Assembly: GCF_028802875.1 (NCBI RefSeq)
Contig: NZ_JARAMP010000004.1
Span: forward strand, 1-64,000
DNA length: 64,000 bases
Direction of reading: 5' to 3'
Source of the DNA: Seohaeicola sp024304985
GTDB lineage: Bacteria > Pseudomonadota > Alphaproteobacteria > Rhodobacterales > Rhodobacteraceae
A program made the translations under genes and the position numbers. Within the stretch, counting starts at the first letter, position 1. Each line of letters starts with the position of its first letter. Under the pieces are notes generated by a model. The model saw only the letters and a list, made by a program, of their open reading frames with translations. It made no database searches and was not told the origin of the DNA. Shown here piece after piece: positions 42,716-52,426 of the stretch.

Positions 42716-43807
42716 ATGAGTTTCAGCCCGGATGTTACAGAAATACTGGCCCGCGCCCGCGCTGATCTGCGCATGGGCGTACCGGTGGTGCTGCAAGACG
42801 GAAGCGGAGGGGCGTTGGTTCTGGCGGCTGAAACGCTGGATGCACAACGGCTGGCCGATCTGCACGCCTTGGGTGGGGCGCCGGTTCTGGCCTTGACCGC
42901 ACGACGGGCGGAAACCCTGAAGGCGCGCGCCTATGATGGTGACATCGCCCGCGTGATCCTGCCCGCTGATGCCAGCCTGGCCTGGGTTCTGGGTGTAGCG
43001 GACCCGGCGGATGACTTGAAGAAGCCGATGAAAGGCCCCCTCATCACGCAGCGCGACGGATCCGCGGACCTGCACCGCCTGGCTGTGATCCTGACCAAGA
43101 CGGCACGGCTGCTGCCAGCAGCGCTGGTGCTGCCGCTGACCGATCCTGCGGGGTTCGCAACTGCCCACGGCCTGACCCGGATCGATGCGCCCCGCGCCCG
43201 CCCCCTCCTGGCCGCAGCCCCGGAGCCGCATCCGGTGGTCAGCGCACGCCTGCCTGTCGCCGCTGCCGAAAAGGGCCGGCTGCACATCTTCCGCCCCGAA
43301 GACGGGGGGGAAGAGCATTACGCCTTCGAGATCGGTCAACCCGACCGCGACACGCCCGTTCTGGCGCGGCTCCACTCGGCCTGCTTCACGGGTGACGTGC
43401 TGGGCAGCCTGAAATGCGATTGCGGGCCGCAGTTGCACGGCGCGCTGGAACAGATGGGCGAAGAAGGCGCAGGCGTTCTCCTCTATCTCAACCAGGAAGG
43501 CCGCGGCATCGGTCTGGCCAACAAGATGCGCGCCTATTCGCTGCAGGATCAGGGCTTTGACACGGTCGAGGCGAACCACCGCCTGGGATTCGAAGATGAC
43601 GAGCGCGATTTTCGCCTGGGCGCCGAAATCCTGAAATCCATGGGTTTCAGCGCGATTCGCCTACTGACCAACAACCCGCGCAAGATCGCCATGATGGAAA
43701 AGCAGGGCATCACCGTCACAGAACGCGTGCCGCTGAAAGTCGGCGAGAACGCCCATAACCGCGCCTATCTTGCAACGAAATCCGCGAAATCGGGGCATAT
43801 GCTGTGA
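42716..43807 (+). CDS. ribA: GTP cyclohydrolase II with degenerate N-terminal domain
   Basis: A 363-residue enzyme starting at ATG 42716. The C-terminal ~200 residues are RibA: zinc site CFTGDVLGSLKCDCG, YLNQEGRGIGLANKMRAY and LTNNPRKIAMMEKQGI. The N-terminal ~150 residues look like a worn RibB (DHBP synthase) domain without the active-site motifs. It catalyses the first step of riboflavin synthesis. The GTG start of the next gene overlaps its stop. Confidence 0.9.
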   Translation: MSFSPDVTEILARARADLRMGVPVVLQDGSGGALVLAAETLDAQRLADLHALGGAPVLALTARRAETLKARAYDGDIARVILPADASLAWVLGVADPADDLKKPMKGPLITQRDGSADLHRLAVILTKTARLLPAALVLPLTDPAGFATAHGLTRIDAPRARPLLAAAPEPHPVVSARLPVAAAEKGRLHIFRPEDGGEEHYAFEIGQPDRDTPVLARLHSACFTGDVLGSLKCDCGPQLHGALEQMGEEGAGVLLYLNQEGRGIGLANKMRAYSLQDQGFDTVEANHRLGFEDDERDFRLGAEILKSMGFSAIRLLTNNPRKIAMMEKQGITVTERVPLKVGENAHNRAYLATKSAKSGHML

Positions 43808-44307
43808 CCACCGCCACCGCGCGCGACATGGTGCTGACGCCAATGGGCCTGCGCTTCGGCGGGCAGACCTTCCCCTGCTCCATCGGACGCGGCGGCCTTA
43901 CCGCTGTGAAACGAGAAGGCGACGGCGCCACCCCGCGTGGGGTGCACGGCATCGTGGGCATGCTCTATCGCCCCGACCGCATGGCACAGCCCGCCGACTG
44001 GGCGCTGCCGATCCTCCCCGGCGACCTGTGGTCCGACGACCCGCGACACGAGGACTATAACCTCATGGTTCGCGCGCCCTATCCCCACAGCCACGAGAAA
44101 CTCCGCCGCGCCGATCCGCTTTACGATCTGATCCTGATCACAGACTGGAACTGGCCCCGTGCGGAACGCGGCCACGGCTCGGCCATCTTCATCCACCAGC
44201 GCCGCCGCGCTGGCTACCCGACCGAAGGCTGCGTGGCCCTGCGCCGCGACCACCTGCTCTGGATCGCCCAGCGCCTGCGCCACGGTTGCCGCCTCATCAT
44301 CTTGTAA
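43804..44307 (+). CDS. L,D-transpeptidase (YkuD) family protein
   Basis: A 167-residue protein from GTG 43804, overlapping the ribA stop. IFIHQRRRAGYPTEGCVALRRD, split around the nucleophile cysteine in EGCVAL, is the YkuD signature in a variant form (HxnS/T..GCv). No signal peptide is seen, unlike periplasmic L,D-transpeptidases, so it may be exported otherwise or act in the cytosol. Coupling to ribA is by translation, with no known functional link. Confidence 0.85.
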   Translation: MTTATARDMVLTPMGLRFGGQTFPCSIGRGGLTAVKREGDGATPRGVHGIVGMLYRPDRMAQPADWALPILPGDLWSDDPRHEDYNLMVRAPYPHSHEKLRRADPLYDLILITDWNWPRAERGHGSAIFIHQRRRAGYPTEGCVALRRDHLLWIAQRLRHGCRLIIL

Positions 44308-44315
44308 CGCCCCGG

Positions 44316-44337
44316 TTTCTTCTTGCTTTAAATATCC
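44316..44337 (+). repeat. Short extragenic repeat, copy 6 (ATATCC type)
   Basis: TTTCTTCTTGC then TTT then AAATATCC, between the convergent L,D-transpeptidase and yggS genes. Confidence 0.55.
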
Positions 44338-44350
44338 ATAAAACAACGCT

Positions 44351-45004
44351 TCACTCGTAAGCGCGCTCTCCGAAAATGGCCGATCCCACACGGATATGTG
44401 TGGCGCCCAACGCGATGGCGGATTCGAAATCGCCGCTCATCCCCATCGACAGCCCCATCAAACCGTTGCGCTCTGCAATCTTGGCCAGCAGCGCGAAATG
44501 CAAGGACGGCTCCTCCTCGACCGGCGGGATGCACATCAACCCGCGCAAGGGCAGGTCCAGCGCCCGCGCCTCGGCCACGAAAGCATCCGCCTCAGCCGGC
44601 ATGACACCCGCCTTCTGAGGCTCTTCGCCGGTATTGATCTGCAGGAAGATATCCGGGCAATGCCCCATCTCCTGCGCCAGTCGCGCGATGGTCTGGGCCA
44701 CCTTGGGGCGGTCCACCGAATGAATCACCTGAAACAGCTCCATCGCCTGGCGCGCCTTGTTGGTCTGCAACGGGCCAATCAGATGCAACTCGATACCGTC
44801 ATAACGCGTGCGGAATTCCGGCCACTTCCCAGCCGCCTCTTGCACGCGGTTTTCACCGAACACCCGGTGCCCTTCGTCCAGCACGGCAGCGACACGTTCG
44901 TTCGGCTGCACCTTGGACACGGCGATCAGCGTCACATCATCCACGCTGCGCCCGGCACTCGCACAGGCTTTGGCGACACGGGCCTTGATCTCGGACAGCG
45001 ACAT
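44351..45004 (-). CDS. PLP homeostasis protein (YggS/PROSC family)
   Basis: A 217-residue single-domain PLP-binding protein, start at ATG 45004 with AGGGGAA upstream. The PLP lysine is K31 in LIAVSKVQPNE; GENRVQEA, LHLIGPLQTNK and GLSMGMSGDFESAIALG, split, are conserved. YggS keeps the cellular level of free PLP in balance and has no known enzyme activity. Confidence 0.94.
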   Translation of the reverse strand: MSLSEIKARVAKACASAGRSVDDVTLIAVSKVQPNERVAAVLDEGHRVFGENRVQEAAGKWPEFRTRYDGIELHLIGPLQTNKARQAMELFQVIHSVDRPKVAQTIARLAQEMGHCPDIFLQINTGEEPQKAGVMPAEADAFVAEARALDLPLRGLMCIPPVEEEPSLHFALLAKIAERNGLMGLSMGMSGDFESAIALGATHIRVGSAIFGERAYE

Positions 45005-45062
45005 GACATTCCCCTGGCTGATGCGGTCGCGCGCATGAAAACACCATCGCCGCACAAAAGAA

Positions 45063-45088
45063 AAGGGCAGGTCCGAGGACCTGCCCTT
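45063..45088 (-). terminator. Intrinsic terminator after the porin gene
   Basis: AAGGGCAGGTCC and GGACCTGCCCTT form a perfect 12-bp stem with a two-base loop, followed on the minus strand by a T-rich run (TTTTCTTTT). It lies 25 bases past the porin stop. Confidence 0.88.
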
Positions 45089-45112
45089 CCGTGTTCAACT
45101 GCTTGTTCTGGA

Positions 45113-46051
45113 TCAGAACGAGAAGAAGATACCAGCCGAGACGATGTTGTCGCCAGCTTCGTTCTGGGTCCAGCCGCCTTCAACCGAAGCGCCGCCGCCC
45201 AGAGCGTAGGATGCGCCCAGACCGAAGGTTTCGTCGATCGAGTTGTTCTCGTCAGCAACGAAGCCGTAGACGTACAGAGCGTCGTTCACAGTGTAGCCAC
45301 CGCGCAGCGAGATCTTCTCAGCAGTCACACCTGCGTAGTCGGTCTCAGCGAACGACAGACCGGCGTCGAACGCGCCGAACTTGCCACCCAGCGAGGCGAA
45401 CAGAACGCTGTCGCCGTCACGTGCGCCATCGGTCCACTCTTCGTAAGCGACTGCAACAGTGTAGTCAGCGAACTTGTAGTTTGCGCCCAGACCATAGGAC
45501 ACGTCGGTGCTGTGTGCATGCAGGCCGATGCCGTTCATGCTGTACAGCACTTCGACGCCGTCCTGTGCGCTTGTCGCGCCAGCCGACTGGTAAGCAGTCC
45601 AGCCGAAGTTACCGCTCGTTGCGCCTGCCGGAGTGTTGGAGATGGTGTTGGCTGCCAGCGAACGGAAGCCGTTGCCTTCCAGACCCATGCCAGCCGATTT
45701 GGTCGGCAGGTACAGACCGGGTGCAGCTTCGATCACACCCAGGATGTTGCCCATCGCGATGGTCAGGCCACCGGCCGATGCGAAGAAGCGTGCGGTGTTG
45801 AAGTTACCCTGACCGGCGTTTTCTTCTGCCTGAGCGCGCAGACGTGCACCCAGAGTCAGGCCGCCATCGGTTTCGGTGGTGGCGTCGAACTGCAGACGCA
45901 GACGGCTTGCAGTGTTCACTTCGTCAACGCCAGCTGCGGCGCCATCGTTGTAGACTGCACCAAAGCGTGCATAGCCCGACAGTTTGACGTCGGCTGCGGC
46001 AACACCGGCGGTGGCGACCAGCGCGGTGGTTGCGATAAGAAGATTTTTCAT
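45113..46051 (-). CDS. Outer-membrane porin (Rhodobacter-type)
   Basis: A 312-residue beta-barrel protein with signal peptide (KNLLIATTALVATAGVAAA). The mature part starts DVKLSGYARFGAVYND and ends in aromatic IFFSF, with the terminal phenylalanine expected of BAM substrates. It matches the general porin class of Rhodobacterales (Porin_4-like). Even codon use and a strong terminator suggest high expression. Confidence 0.92.
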   Translation of the reverse strand: MKNLLIATTALVATAGVAAADVKLSGYARFGAVYNDGAAAGVDEVNTASRLRLQFDATTETDGGLTLGARLRAQAEENAGQGNFNTARFFASAGGLTIAMGNILGVIEAAPGLYLPTKSAGMGLEGNGFRSLAANTISNTPAGATSGNFGWTAYQSAGATSAQDGVEVLYSMNGIGLHAHSTDVSYGLGANYKFADYTVAVAYEEWTDGARDGDSVLFASLGGKFGAFDAGLSFAETDYAGVTAEKISLRGGYTVNDALYVYGFVADENNSIDETFGLGASYALGGGASVEGGWTQNEAGDNIVSAGIFFSF

Positions 46052-46336
46052 TTCGTTGCCCTCGGTTTTTCAGAGATCGCCCAAGACAGCGAGTCCGCCT
46101 TGGGTATGCTCAATCGTTTCGCTCTTTTTAGGTGAGTGATGCAAGCGTCCCTGCCCCTGCCGATGCAAACCCGCCAGATATGGTGCAGACATGCCACACA
46201 TGCTTTTGGGTCGGCCCGCACCATTCCGCCGATCCGCACCCCATGACCAAAGCCTCTTTTCAAGCAAAGCGCTTGCCCCGCAGGGCAGGCTTGGCTAGGA
46301 CGGTGGCAACGGATTTCCTAACGGGGCTGGGCGAAG

Positions 46337-46825
46337 ATGAAACAGCAGGCATTCAGGTTCATCGCATGTGGCATGCTGGTTTTCTCTCTGGCGGCCTGCG
46401 CCAATCAGGCCGAGGATGAGGGGCAGGTCGAAGGACAGCCGCGCATCTTCGATGCCGGGCGCGACGCCAATGCCTTCAATACCGGGCAGTCGATCTTCGA
46501 CATCTTCAATCGCAACGCGCCCGATGTCTCGGTCGAGGTGAACCGCTACCTGTGGAACGCCTCGCTGGACGTGCTGAACTTCATGCCCATCGAATCGGTC
46601 GATCCTTTCACCGGGGTCATCGTCTTCGGTTTCGGCAATCCGCCGGGTGGCGGGCAGGCCTATCGCGGCACGGTCCATATCAAGGACCCGGCGCTTGAGG
46701 CGCGGTCTTTGGTCGTGGCGCTGCAAACCCGCTCGGGTCCCGTCTCCGCAGGCACCCAGCGCGCGGTCGAGGATGCGATCCTGTCCCGCGCCCGCCAGTT
46801 GCGCATCGCCGACGGCAAGCGCTAA
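46337..46825 (+). CDS. DUF3576 lipoprotein
   Basis: A 162-residue protein with a lipobox (SLAAC, C21). The body FNRNAPDVSVEVNRYLWNASLDVLNFMP, split around VNRYLWNASLD, is the DUF3576 signature. It is found widely in alphaproteobacteria, often, as I recall, just upstream of leuS. Here a glycosyltransferase on the other strand separates the two. Function unknown. Confidence 0.85.
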   Translation: MKQQAFRFIACGMLVFSLAACANQAEDEGQVEGQPRIFDAGRDANAFNTGQSIFDIFNRNAPDVSVEVNRYLWNASLDVLNFMPIESVDPFTGVIVFGFGNPPGGGQAYRGTVHIKDPALEARSLVVALQTRSGPVSAGTQRAVEDAILSRARQLRIADGKR

Positions 46826-48081
46826 TCGCTGACCGTGCCGGGGGTGGCGGCAGCCAGCCTCTCGATCCAGTCCAGTTGTTGCGGCAGGCAGATGCGGCGC
46901 AGGTCATAGTGCGCCGTCACATGGGCGCGCGCGGCCTGCCCCAGACGCGCCCGCAATGCGGGATCATCCATCAGCCGACAGACCTGTTCGACCAGCGCGG
47001 CACCATCGAAGAAATCGACCAGCAGCCCCGTGTCACCATGGGTGATCGCCTCGCGCACAGGCGCGGTATCGCTGGCGACGATGGCGGCTCCCGCACTCAT
47101 CGCCTCGAACAGGGACCAACTCAGGACAAAGGGATAGGTCAGATAGACATGCACGCGCGCCACTTGCAGCAGGGGCACAAAGTCACTGTAGGGCACACGG
47201 CCCAGAAAATGCACCCGCGCCCAATCCCTGTCCGGGATCTGCCCGCGCACCTCATCGACGAAGATCTGCTTCCAGGTCTGCCCCTTTGGCGGTTTTCCCC
47301 CGTATGACACGTCATCTCCCCCCACGATCACCACCTGCGCCTGCGGTCGCGCCGCCAGCAGACGCGGCAAGGCGCGCATGAAGACGTGATAGCCGCGATA
47401 GGGCTCAAGGTTGCGATTGACGAAGGTCACCACCTCATCGTCCCGCGTCAGAACCTGCCCATCGGGCAGGGTGACCCGCGCGCCCGGATCGGGGCGCACA
47501 TGATCCGTGTCGATCCCGTCATGGATCACGCTGATCCTGTCGCGGAATGCCGCCGGAAAGGTATCCGCCTGAAACCGCGTCGGACTCAGCCCCATGTCAC
47601 ATAACGGCAGATGAATCAGGTTGTTCAGGTTCTTCATGCGGATACGCAGATGCTCTGCCTCGGACACCTGCGGCATGAACTCCGGGTCGAAACCCAGATG
47701 ATCCCGGTCGGACAGATGATACAACTCGCAATACAGCCCGATCCGCGCGGCGGGCCAGACATCGCGCAGGAACATCGGCTCGCCCCAGCCATGATGCGCC
47801 ACGATGATATCCGGGTGATAGCCCTTGTCCCGCAAGGCGCGGGCGGCGTGATAGCAGGCTTCCCCCCGGATCACCTTGGTCTCGGTATCGGCCAGCCAGG
47901 GATGCACGCCCTGCCCGGATGGCCGCTTGACCGCATAGGGCAGCAACCGCACGCCGTTCCAGACGGTCGCCTCCTTGACGCGCAGGGTCAGCGCCGTGCA
48001 CGCATGCCCCTTGGCGACCAATGCCGGTGCCAGATGCTTGAACTGGCCAGGAAAGTTCTGGTGGATGAACAGGATCTTCAC
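46822..48081 (-). CDS. Glycosyltransferase family 4
   Basis: A 419-residue GT-B enzyme. GTG 48081 gives the family start (V/M)KILFIHQNFPGQF with AAGG seven bases upstream; GTG 48108 is the alternative. The N-terminal part has the acceptor-binding fold and the C-terminal half the donor fold (EPYRGYHVFMRALPRLLAARP; LSWSLFEAMSAGAAIVASDTAPV, split). Sugar and acceptor are unknown. It overlaps the DUF3576 stop tail to tail by four bases. Confidence 0.85.
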   Translation of the reverse strand: MKILFIHQNFPGQFKHLAPALVAKGHACTALTLRVKEATVWNGVRLLPYAVKRPSGQGVHPWLADTETKVIRGEACYHAARALRDKGYHPDIIVAHHGWGEPMFLRDVWPAARIGLYCELYHLSDRDHLGFDPEFMPQVSEAEHLRIRMKNLNNLIHLPLCDMGLSPTRFQADTFPAAFRDRISVIHDGIDTDHVRPDPGARVTLPDGQVLTRDDEVVTFVNRNLEPYRGYHVFMRALPRLLAARPQAQVVIVGGDDVSYGGKPPKGQTWKQIFVDEVRGQIPDRDWARVHFLGRVPYSDFVPLLQVARVHVYLTYPFVLSWSLFEAMSAGAAIVASDTAPVREAITHGDTGLLVDFFDGAALVEQVCRLMDDPALRARLGQAARAHVTAHYDLRRICLPQQLDWIERLAAATPGTVSD

Positions 48082-48250
48082 GCGGCTACCTTGGTCCTCA
48101 CTCGTCACGCTGCCCCTTTATAGCGGCCAATTTCGCCCTGCCCAGACCCGCATTTTTATGCGCCGCCACTGGACCATGGGCCAAAGCGGGCCTATCACGC
48201 GCAGTGAACAGGGCTTGACGGCCCCGCAGGATCAACAAGAGGTCAGCCCG

Positions 48251-50803
48251 ATGTCGCGCTATGATGCCGCCCAGATCGAAGCGAAATGGCAAACCGCCTG
48301 GGACAGCGCCGGGCTGTTCCGCGCCGTGCCCGCCAGCCAGACGACCAAGCCGAAATATTACGTGCTGGAAATGTTCCCCTATCCCTCGGGCCGCATCCAC
48401 ATGGGCCATGTGCGCAACTACACGATGGGCGACGTGATCGCGCGCTACAAGGTGACCAAGGGCTTCAACGTGCTGCACCCGATGGGCTGGGACGCCTTCG
48501 GCATGCCCGCCGAAAACGCCGCTATGGCCATCGGCGGCCACCCCAAGGACTGGACGTACCAGAACATCGCCGACATGCGCGCCCAGATGAAACCCCTTGG
48601 CCTATCCATCGACTGGAGCCGGGAATTCGCCACCTGCGACCCCGAATATTACGGCCAGCAGCAGGCGCTCTTCCTTGATATGCTGGAAAAAGGGCTGGTT
48701 TACCGCAAGAACGCCGTGGTGAACTGGGACCCGGTCGATATGACCGTTCTGGCCAACGAACAGGTGATCGACGGCAAGGGCTGGCGCTCGGGTGCCGATG
48801 TGGAACGGCGCGAACTGACACAGTGGTTCTTCAAGATCTCGGATTACTCCGAAGAATTGCTGACCGCGCTGGACGATCTGGACAACTGGCCCGCCAAGGT
48901 CCGGCTGATGCAATCGAACTGGATCGGCAAATCGCGCGGCCTGCAATTCGCCTTCTCCCTGATCGACGGCCCGCATGGCACTGACCGGATCGAGGTTTAC
49001 ACCACCCGCCCCGACACCCTTCTGGGGGCCAGCTTCGTGGGGATCTCGCCCGATCATCCGCTGGCCAAACAGCTTGAGCGTGACAATCCCGACGTGGCCG
49101 CCTTCTGCGCCGATTGCCGCAAGGGCGGAACCACCGAAGAAGCGCTTGAGAAGGCCGAGAAGAAGGGCTTCGACACCGGCCTGCGCGTGCGTCATCCCTT
49201 TGACACCGCATGGGAATTGCCCGTCTACATCGCGAATTTCATCCTGATGGATTATGGCACCGGGGCCATCTTCGGCTGCCCTGCCCACGATCAGCGCGAC
49301 TTCGATTTCGCCACGAAATACAACCTGCCCATCATCGCGACCTTCCTGCCATCCGAGGATAGCGCGACCGATCTGGACGAGGCCTACGTTCCCCTCAAGT
49401 CCGAAAAAGTCTACTACAACAAAGGCTTCGCAGGGCAGGCATGGCAGACCGGCGAACAGGCGGTCGAAGCCGCCATAACCTTCTGCGAAGAAAACGGGGT
49501 CGGCCACGGCGTCACCAAGTTCCGCCTGCGTGACTGGGGCCTGTCGCGTCAGCGCTACTGGGGCTGCCCCATCCCCGTCGTGCATTGCGACACCTGCGGC
49601 GTGGTGCCCGAGCGGAAAGAGAATCTCCCGATCCGCCTGCCCGACGATGTGACCTTCGACGTGCCCGGCAACCCGCTGGACCGTCACCCCACATGGCGCG
49701 ATTGCACCTGCCCCAAATGCGGTGCCCCCGCGCGGCGTGAAACCGACACGATGGACACTTTCGTGGACAGCTCATGGTATTACGCTCGCTTCACCGCGCC
49801 CCATGCCACGACGCCCACCGATATGGCCGAAGCCAGCTACTGGATGAATGTCGATCAATATATCGGCGGGATCGAGCATGCGATTCTTCACCTGCTCTAT
49901 TCGCGCTTCTTCGCCCGCGCGATGAACATCACCGGCCATCTGCCCGCCTCGGCGCGTGAACCCTTTGACGCGCTCTTCACCCAAGGCATGGTGACCCATG
50001 AAATCTACCAGACCCGCGATGCCAACGGGCGGCCCGTCTATCACCTGCCCGAAGATGTCGAGAATGGCCGCCTGAAAGCCACAGGCGAGGCGGTGGAAAT
50101 CATCCCCTCCGCCAAGATGTCGAAATCCAAGAAAAACGTGGTCGATCCGGTCAACATCATCTCGGCCTACGGCGCCGATACCGCGCGCTGGTTCGTGCTG
50201 TCCGACAGCCCGCCCGAACGCGACGTGGAATGGACCGCCTCAGGGGCCGAGGCGACGTTCAAGCACCTCGCCCGCGTCCACCGCATCGCCGCCGATATCG
50301 CCACCGCGAATGACGCCGCGAATCCCGAGGATGAAGCCCTCCTGCGCGCCATGCACAAATGCATCCACGAGGTGACAGGCGGCATCGAATCCTTCGGCTT
50401 CAACGCGGCCATCGCGCGGCTATACGCCTTCACCAACACACTGGCCAAATCCACCGCCGGAACGGATGCAAAACGCACCGCCGCCCGCACTCTCGCGCAG
50501 TTGATGTCCCCCATGACCCCGCATCTGGCCGAGGAAATCTGGTCCCTTCTTGGCGGTGAAGGTCTGATCGCCGCCGCCCCATGGCCCATTGCCGACGAAT
50601 CGATGCTGATCGACGATACCGTCGTCCTGCCGATCCAGATCAACGGCAAACGCCGCGCGGAAATCAGCGTAGCGCGCGAGATCGACAAGGAGACGCTTGA
50701 AAAGATCGTCCTCGCCCATGATGCTGTCATCAAGGCGCTGGAAGGGGCCCAGCCCAAGAAACTGGTCATCGTCCCCGGACGGATCGTCAATGTCGTTATC
50801 TGA
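48251..50803 (+). CDS. leuS: Leucyl-tRNA synthetase
   Basis: An 850-residue class I synthetase starting at ATG 48251. The HIGH motif is HMGH (residues 50-53) and the KMSKS motif starts at K622. The editing domain (YTTRPDTLLGASFV) is complete. Length is standard. It overlaps lptE by 14 bases. Confidence 0.98.
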   Translation: MSRYDAAQIEAKWQTAWDSAGLFRAVPASQTTKPKYYVLEMFPYPSGRIHMGHVRNYTMGDVIARYKVTKGFNVLHPMGWDAFGMPAENAAMAIGGHPKDWTYQNIADMRAQMKPLGLSIDWSREFATCDPEYYGQQQALFLDMLEKGLVYRKNAVVNWDPVDMTVLANEQVIDGKGWRSGADVERRELTQWFFKISDYSEELLTALDDLDNWPAKVRLMQSNWIGKSRGLQFAFSLIDGPHGTDRIEVYTTRPDTLLGASFVGISPDHPLAKQLERDNPDVAAFCADCRKGGTTEEALEKAEKKGFDTGLRVRHPFDTAWELPVYIANFILMDYGTGAIFGCPAHDQRDFDFATKYNLPIIATFLPSEDSATDLDEAYVPLKSEKVYYNKGFAGQAWQTGEQAVEAAITFCEENGVGHGVTKFRLRDWGLSRQRYWGCPIPVVHCDTCGVVPERKENLPIRLPDDVTFDVPGNPLDRHPTWRDCTCPKCGAPARRETDTMDTFVDSSWYYARFTAPHATTPTDMAEASYWMNVDQYIGGIEHAILHLLYSRFFARAMNITGHLPASAREPFDALFTQGMVTHEIYQTRDANGRPVYHLPEDVENGRLKATGEAVEIIPSAKMSKSKKNVVDPVNIISAYGADTARWFVLSDSPPERDVEWTASGAEATFKHLARVHRIAADIATANDAANPEDEALLRAMHKCIHEVTGGIESFGFNAAIARLYAFTNTLAKSTAGTDAKRTAARTLAQLMSPMTPHLAEEIWSLLGGEGLIAAAPWPIADESMLIDDTVVLPIQINGKRRAEISVAREIDKETLEKIVLAHDAVIKALEGAQPKKLVIVPGRIVNVVI

Positions 50804-51299
50804 CCGTAGGACAGTGCTGCGCGGGCTTGGCCTTCTGGGCCTCGGCAGCCTGTCACTGGGTGCCTGTGGTTTCACTCCGGCCTATGGCCCGACGGGCGCG
50901 GCCAGCCGTCTGCAGGATAGCATCCTGCCCGACGCGCCACAGGGCCGCGATCAATACCTCTTGATCCAGCGGTTCGAGGAACGTCTGGGGCGCGGCACCG
51001 ATGGCCCTTATGCCTTGGGCTATACCTATGCCATCAGCGGCGCGCGCATGGCGGTGACGGCGGACAACACGACAAGCCGGTTCAACTATATCGGCAACGT
51101 GAATTTCGTCCTGCGTGACCGCGCCACCGAGGCCGTGCTGCTGCGCGGCACGGTGGATGGTTTCACCGGCTTCTCCCTCACCGGGTCCACCTCGGCCACC
51201 GCCGCCGCCGAACGCGACGCGCGCAACCGTCTTGCTGTTCTGCTGGCCGACAAGATGGTGACCCAACTCATTGCCGCCGCCAGCCGCCTGCCCGCATGA
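50790..51299 (+). CDS. lptE: LPS assembly lipoprotein LptE
   Basis: A 169-residue outer-membrane lipoprotein that plugs the LptD channel for LPS export. RR in SDRRTVLRGLG precedes the hydrophobic signal, and the lipobox LGAC gives C26. The FTPAYGPTG start of the mature protein is typical of alphaproteobacterial LptE. Its ATG overlaps leuS and its stop overlaps holA (ATGA), as in many alphaproteobacteria. Confidence 0.88.
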   Translation: MSLSDRRTVLRGLGLLGLGSLSLGACGFTPAYGPTGAASRLQDSILPDAPQGRDQYLLIQRFEERLGRGTDGPYALGYTYAISGARMAVTADNTTSRFNYIGNVNFVLRDRATEAVLLRGTVDGFTGFSLTGSTSATAAAERDARNRLAVLLADKMVTQLIAAASRLPA

Positions 51300-52321
51300 A
51301 ACTGACACCCCGCGACGCCCCGCGCTATTTCGCCCGCCCCGACCCGGACCGGACCGGCCTGCTGATCTATGGCGGCGATGCCATGCGCGTGGCCCTCAAA
51401 CGGCAAGAGGTGATCGCCGCCCTGATCGGCCCCGCGGGCGAGGAGGAAATGCGCCTTGCCCGCCTGCCCGCAGCCGACCTGCGCAAGGACCCCGCCGCCC
51501 TGCTGGATGCCGTCAAGGCGATCAGCTTCTTCCCCGGCCCTCGCGTCGCCTTCGTCGAAGACGCCACCGACACCGCCGCTGACACCATCGCCGCCGCCCT
51601 GTCGGACTGGAAACCGGGCGACGCCCAGATCATCGTCACCGCCGGCGCGCTCACCGCCAAATCCAAACTCCGCACTTTGTTCGAGGCGCATCCCAACGCC
51701 TATGCCGCCGCCCTCTACGACAATCCCCCCACGCGCGAGGAAATCGCCGCCGAACTCGCCCGCGCAGGTCTCACCGATCTGGACAACGCCGCCATGACCG
51801 CCCTCACCGCGCTCGCGCAAGAGATCGAGCCGGGTGATTTCCGCCAGACCCTTGAAAAACTCTCGCTCTACAAACTGGGCGATCCCACCCCCGTCAGCGC
51901 CGCCGATATCGCCAACTGCGCCCCCGCCACCTCGGACGCCGATCTCGACGACGTGCTCAACATCGTGGCCGAGGGCAAAGACGCCGAAATCGGCCCCGTC
52001 ATGCGCAAGCTGCTGGCGCAGGGCGTCCAACCCGTCAGCCTCTGCATCAGTGCCGCCCGCCATTTCCGCACGCTCTACGCCTGCGCCGCCGATCCCGGCG
52101 GCCCCGCGCAGGGCATCGGCAAACTGCGCCCGCCGGTTTTCGGTCCCCGCCGCGACCGCATCCTCAGGCAAGCCCAGGGCTGGCGCATCCAGCGGCTGGA
52201 AATGGCCCTCAGCCTGATCACCGACACCGACCTCCAACTGCGCTCGGCCGGCCAGCACGCCCCCGCCATGGCACTGGTGGAACGCACCCTGATCCGTCTC
52301 GCGATGCTGGCAAAGCGCTGA
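51296..52321 (+). CDS. holA: DNA polymerase III delta subunit
   Basis: A 341-residue clamp-loader subunit that opens the beta clamp. RTGLLIYGGDAMRVALKRQEV at the start, split after GGDA, and the C-terminal helical collar (QGVQPVSLCISAARHFRTL) match HolA. It is coupled to lptE by a four-base overlap. Confidence 0.92.
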   Translation: MKLTPRDAPRYFARPDPDRTGLLIYGGDAMRVALKRQEVIAALIGPAGEEEMRLARLPAADLRKDPAALLDAVKAISFFPGPRVAFVEDATDTAADTIAAALSDWKPGDAQIIVTAGALTAKSKLRTLFEAHPNAYAAALYDNPPTREEIAAELARAGLTDLDNAAMTALTALAQEIEPGDFRQTLEKLSLYKLGDPTPVSAADIANCAPATSDADLDDVLNIVAEGKDAEIGPVMRKLLAQGVQPVSLCISAARHFRTLYACAADPGGPAQGIGKLRPPVFGPRRDRILRQAQGWRIQRLEMALSLITDTDLQLRSAGQHAPAMALVERTLIRLAMLAKR

Positions 52322-52335
52322 CCGCGACGTCGCGG
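52322..52335. other. 14-bp perfect palindrome directly after holA
   Basis: CCGCGACGTCGCGG begins at the base after the holA stop. It is symmetric but has no loop or T-run, so it is not a clear terminator; it may be chance in GC-rich DNA. Confidence 0.35.
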
Positions 52336-52426
52336 AAAATCGCCGCATCCCTCTGGAAATCCACCCCGAAACAGGATCAACTTACCCCCGGAACCGGCGC
52401 GCCCGCGCCTGTGAGGGAGAGAGATC

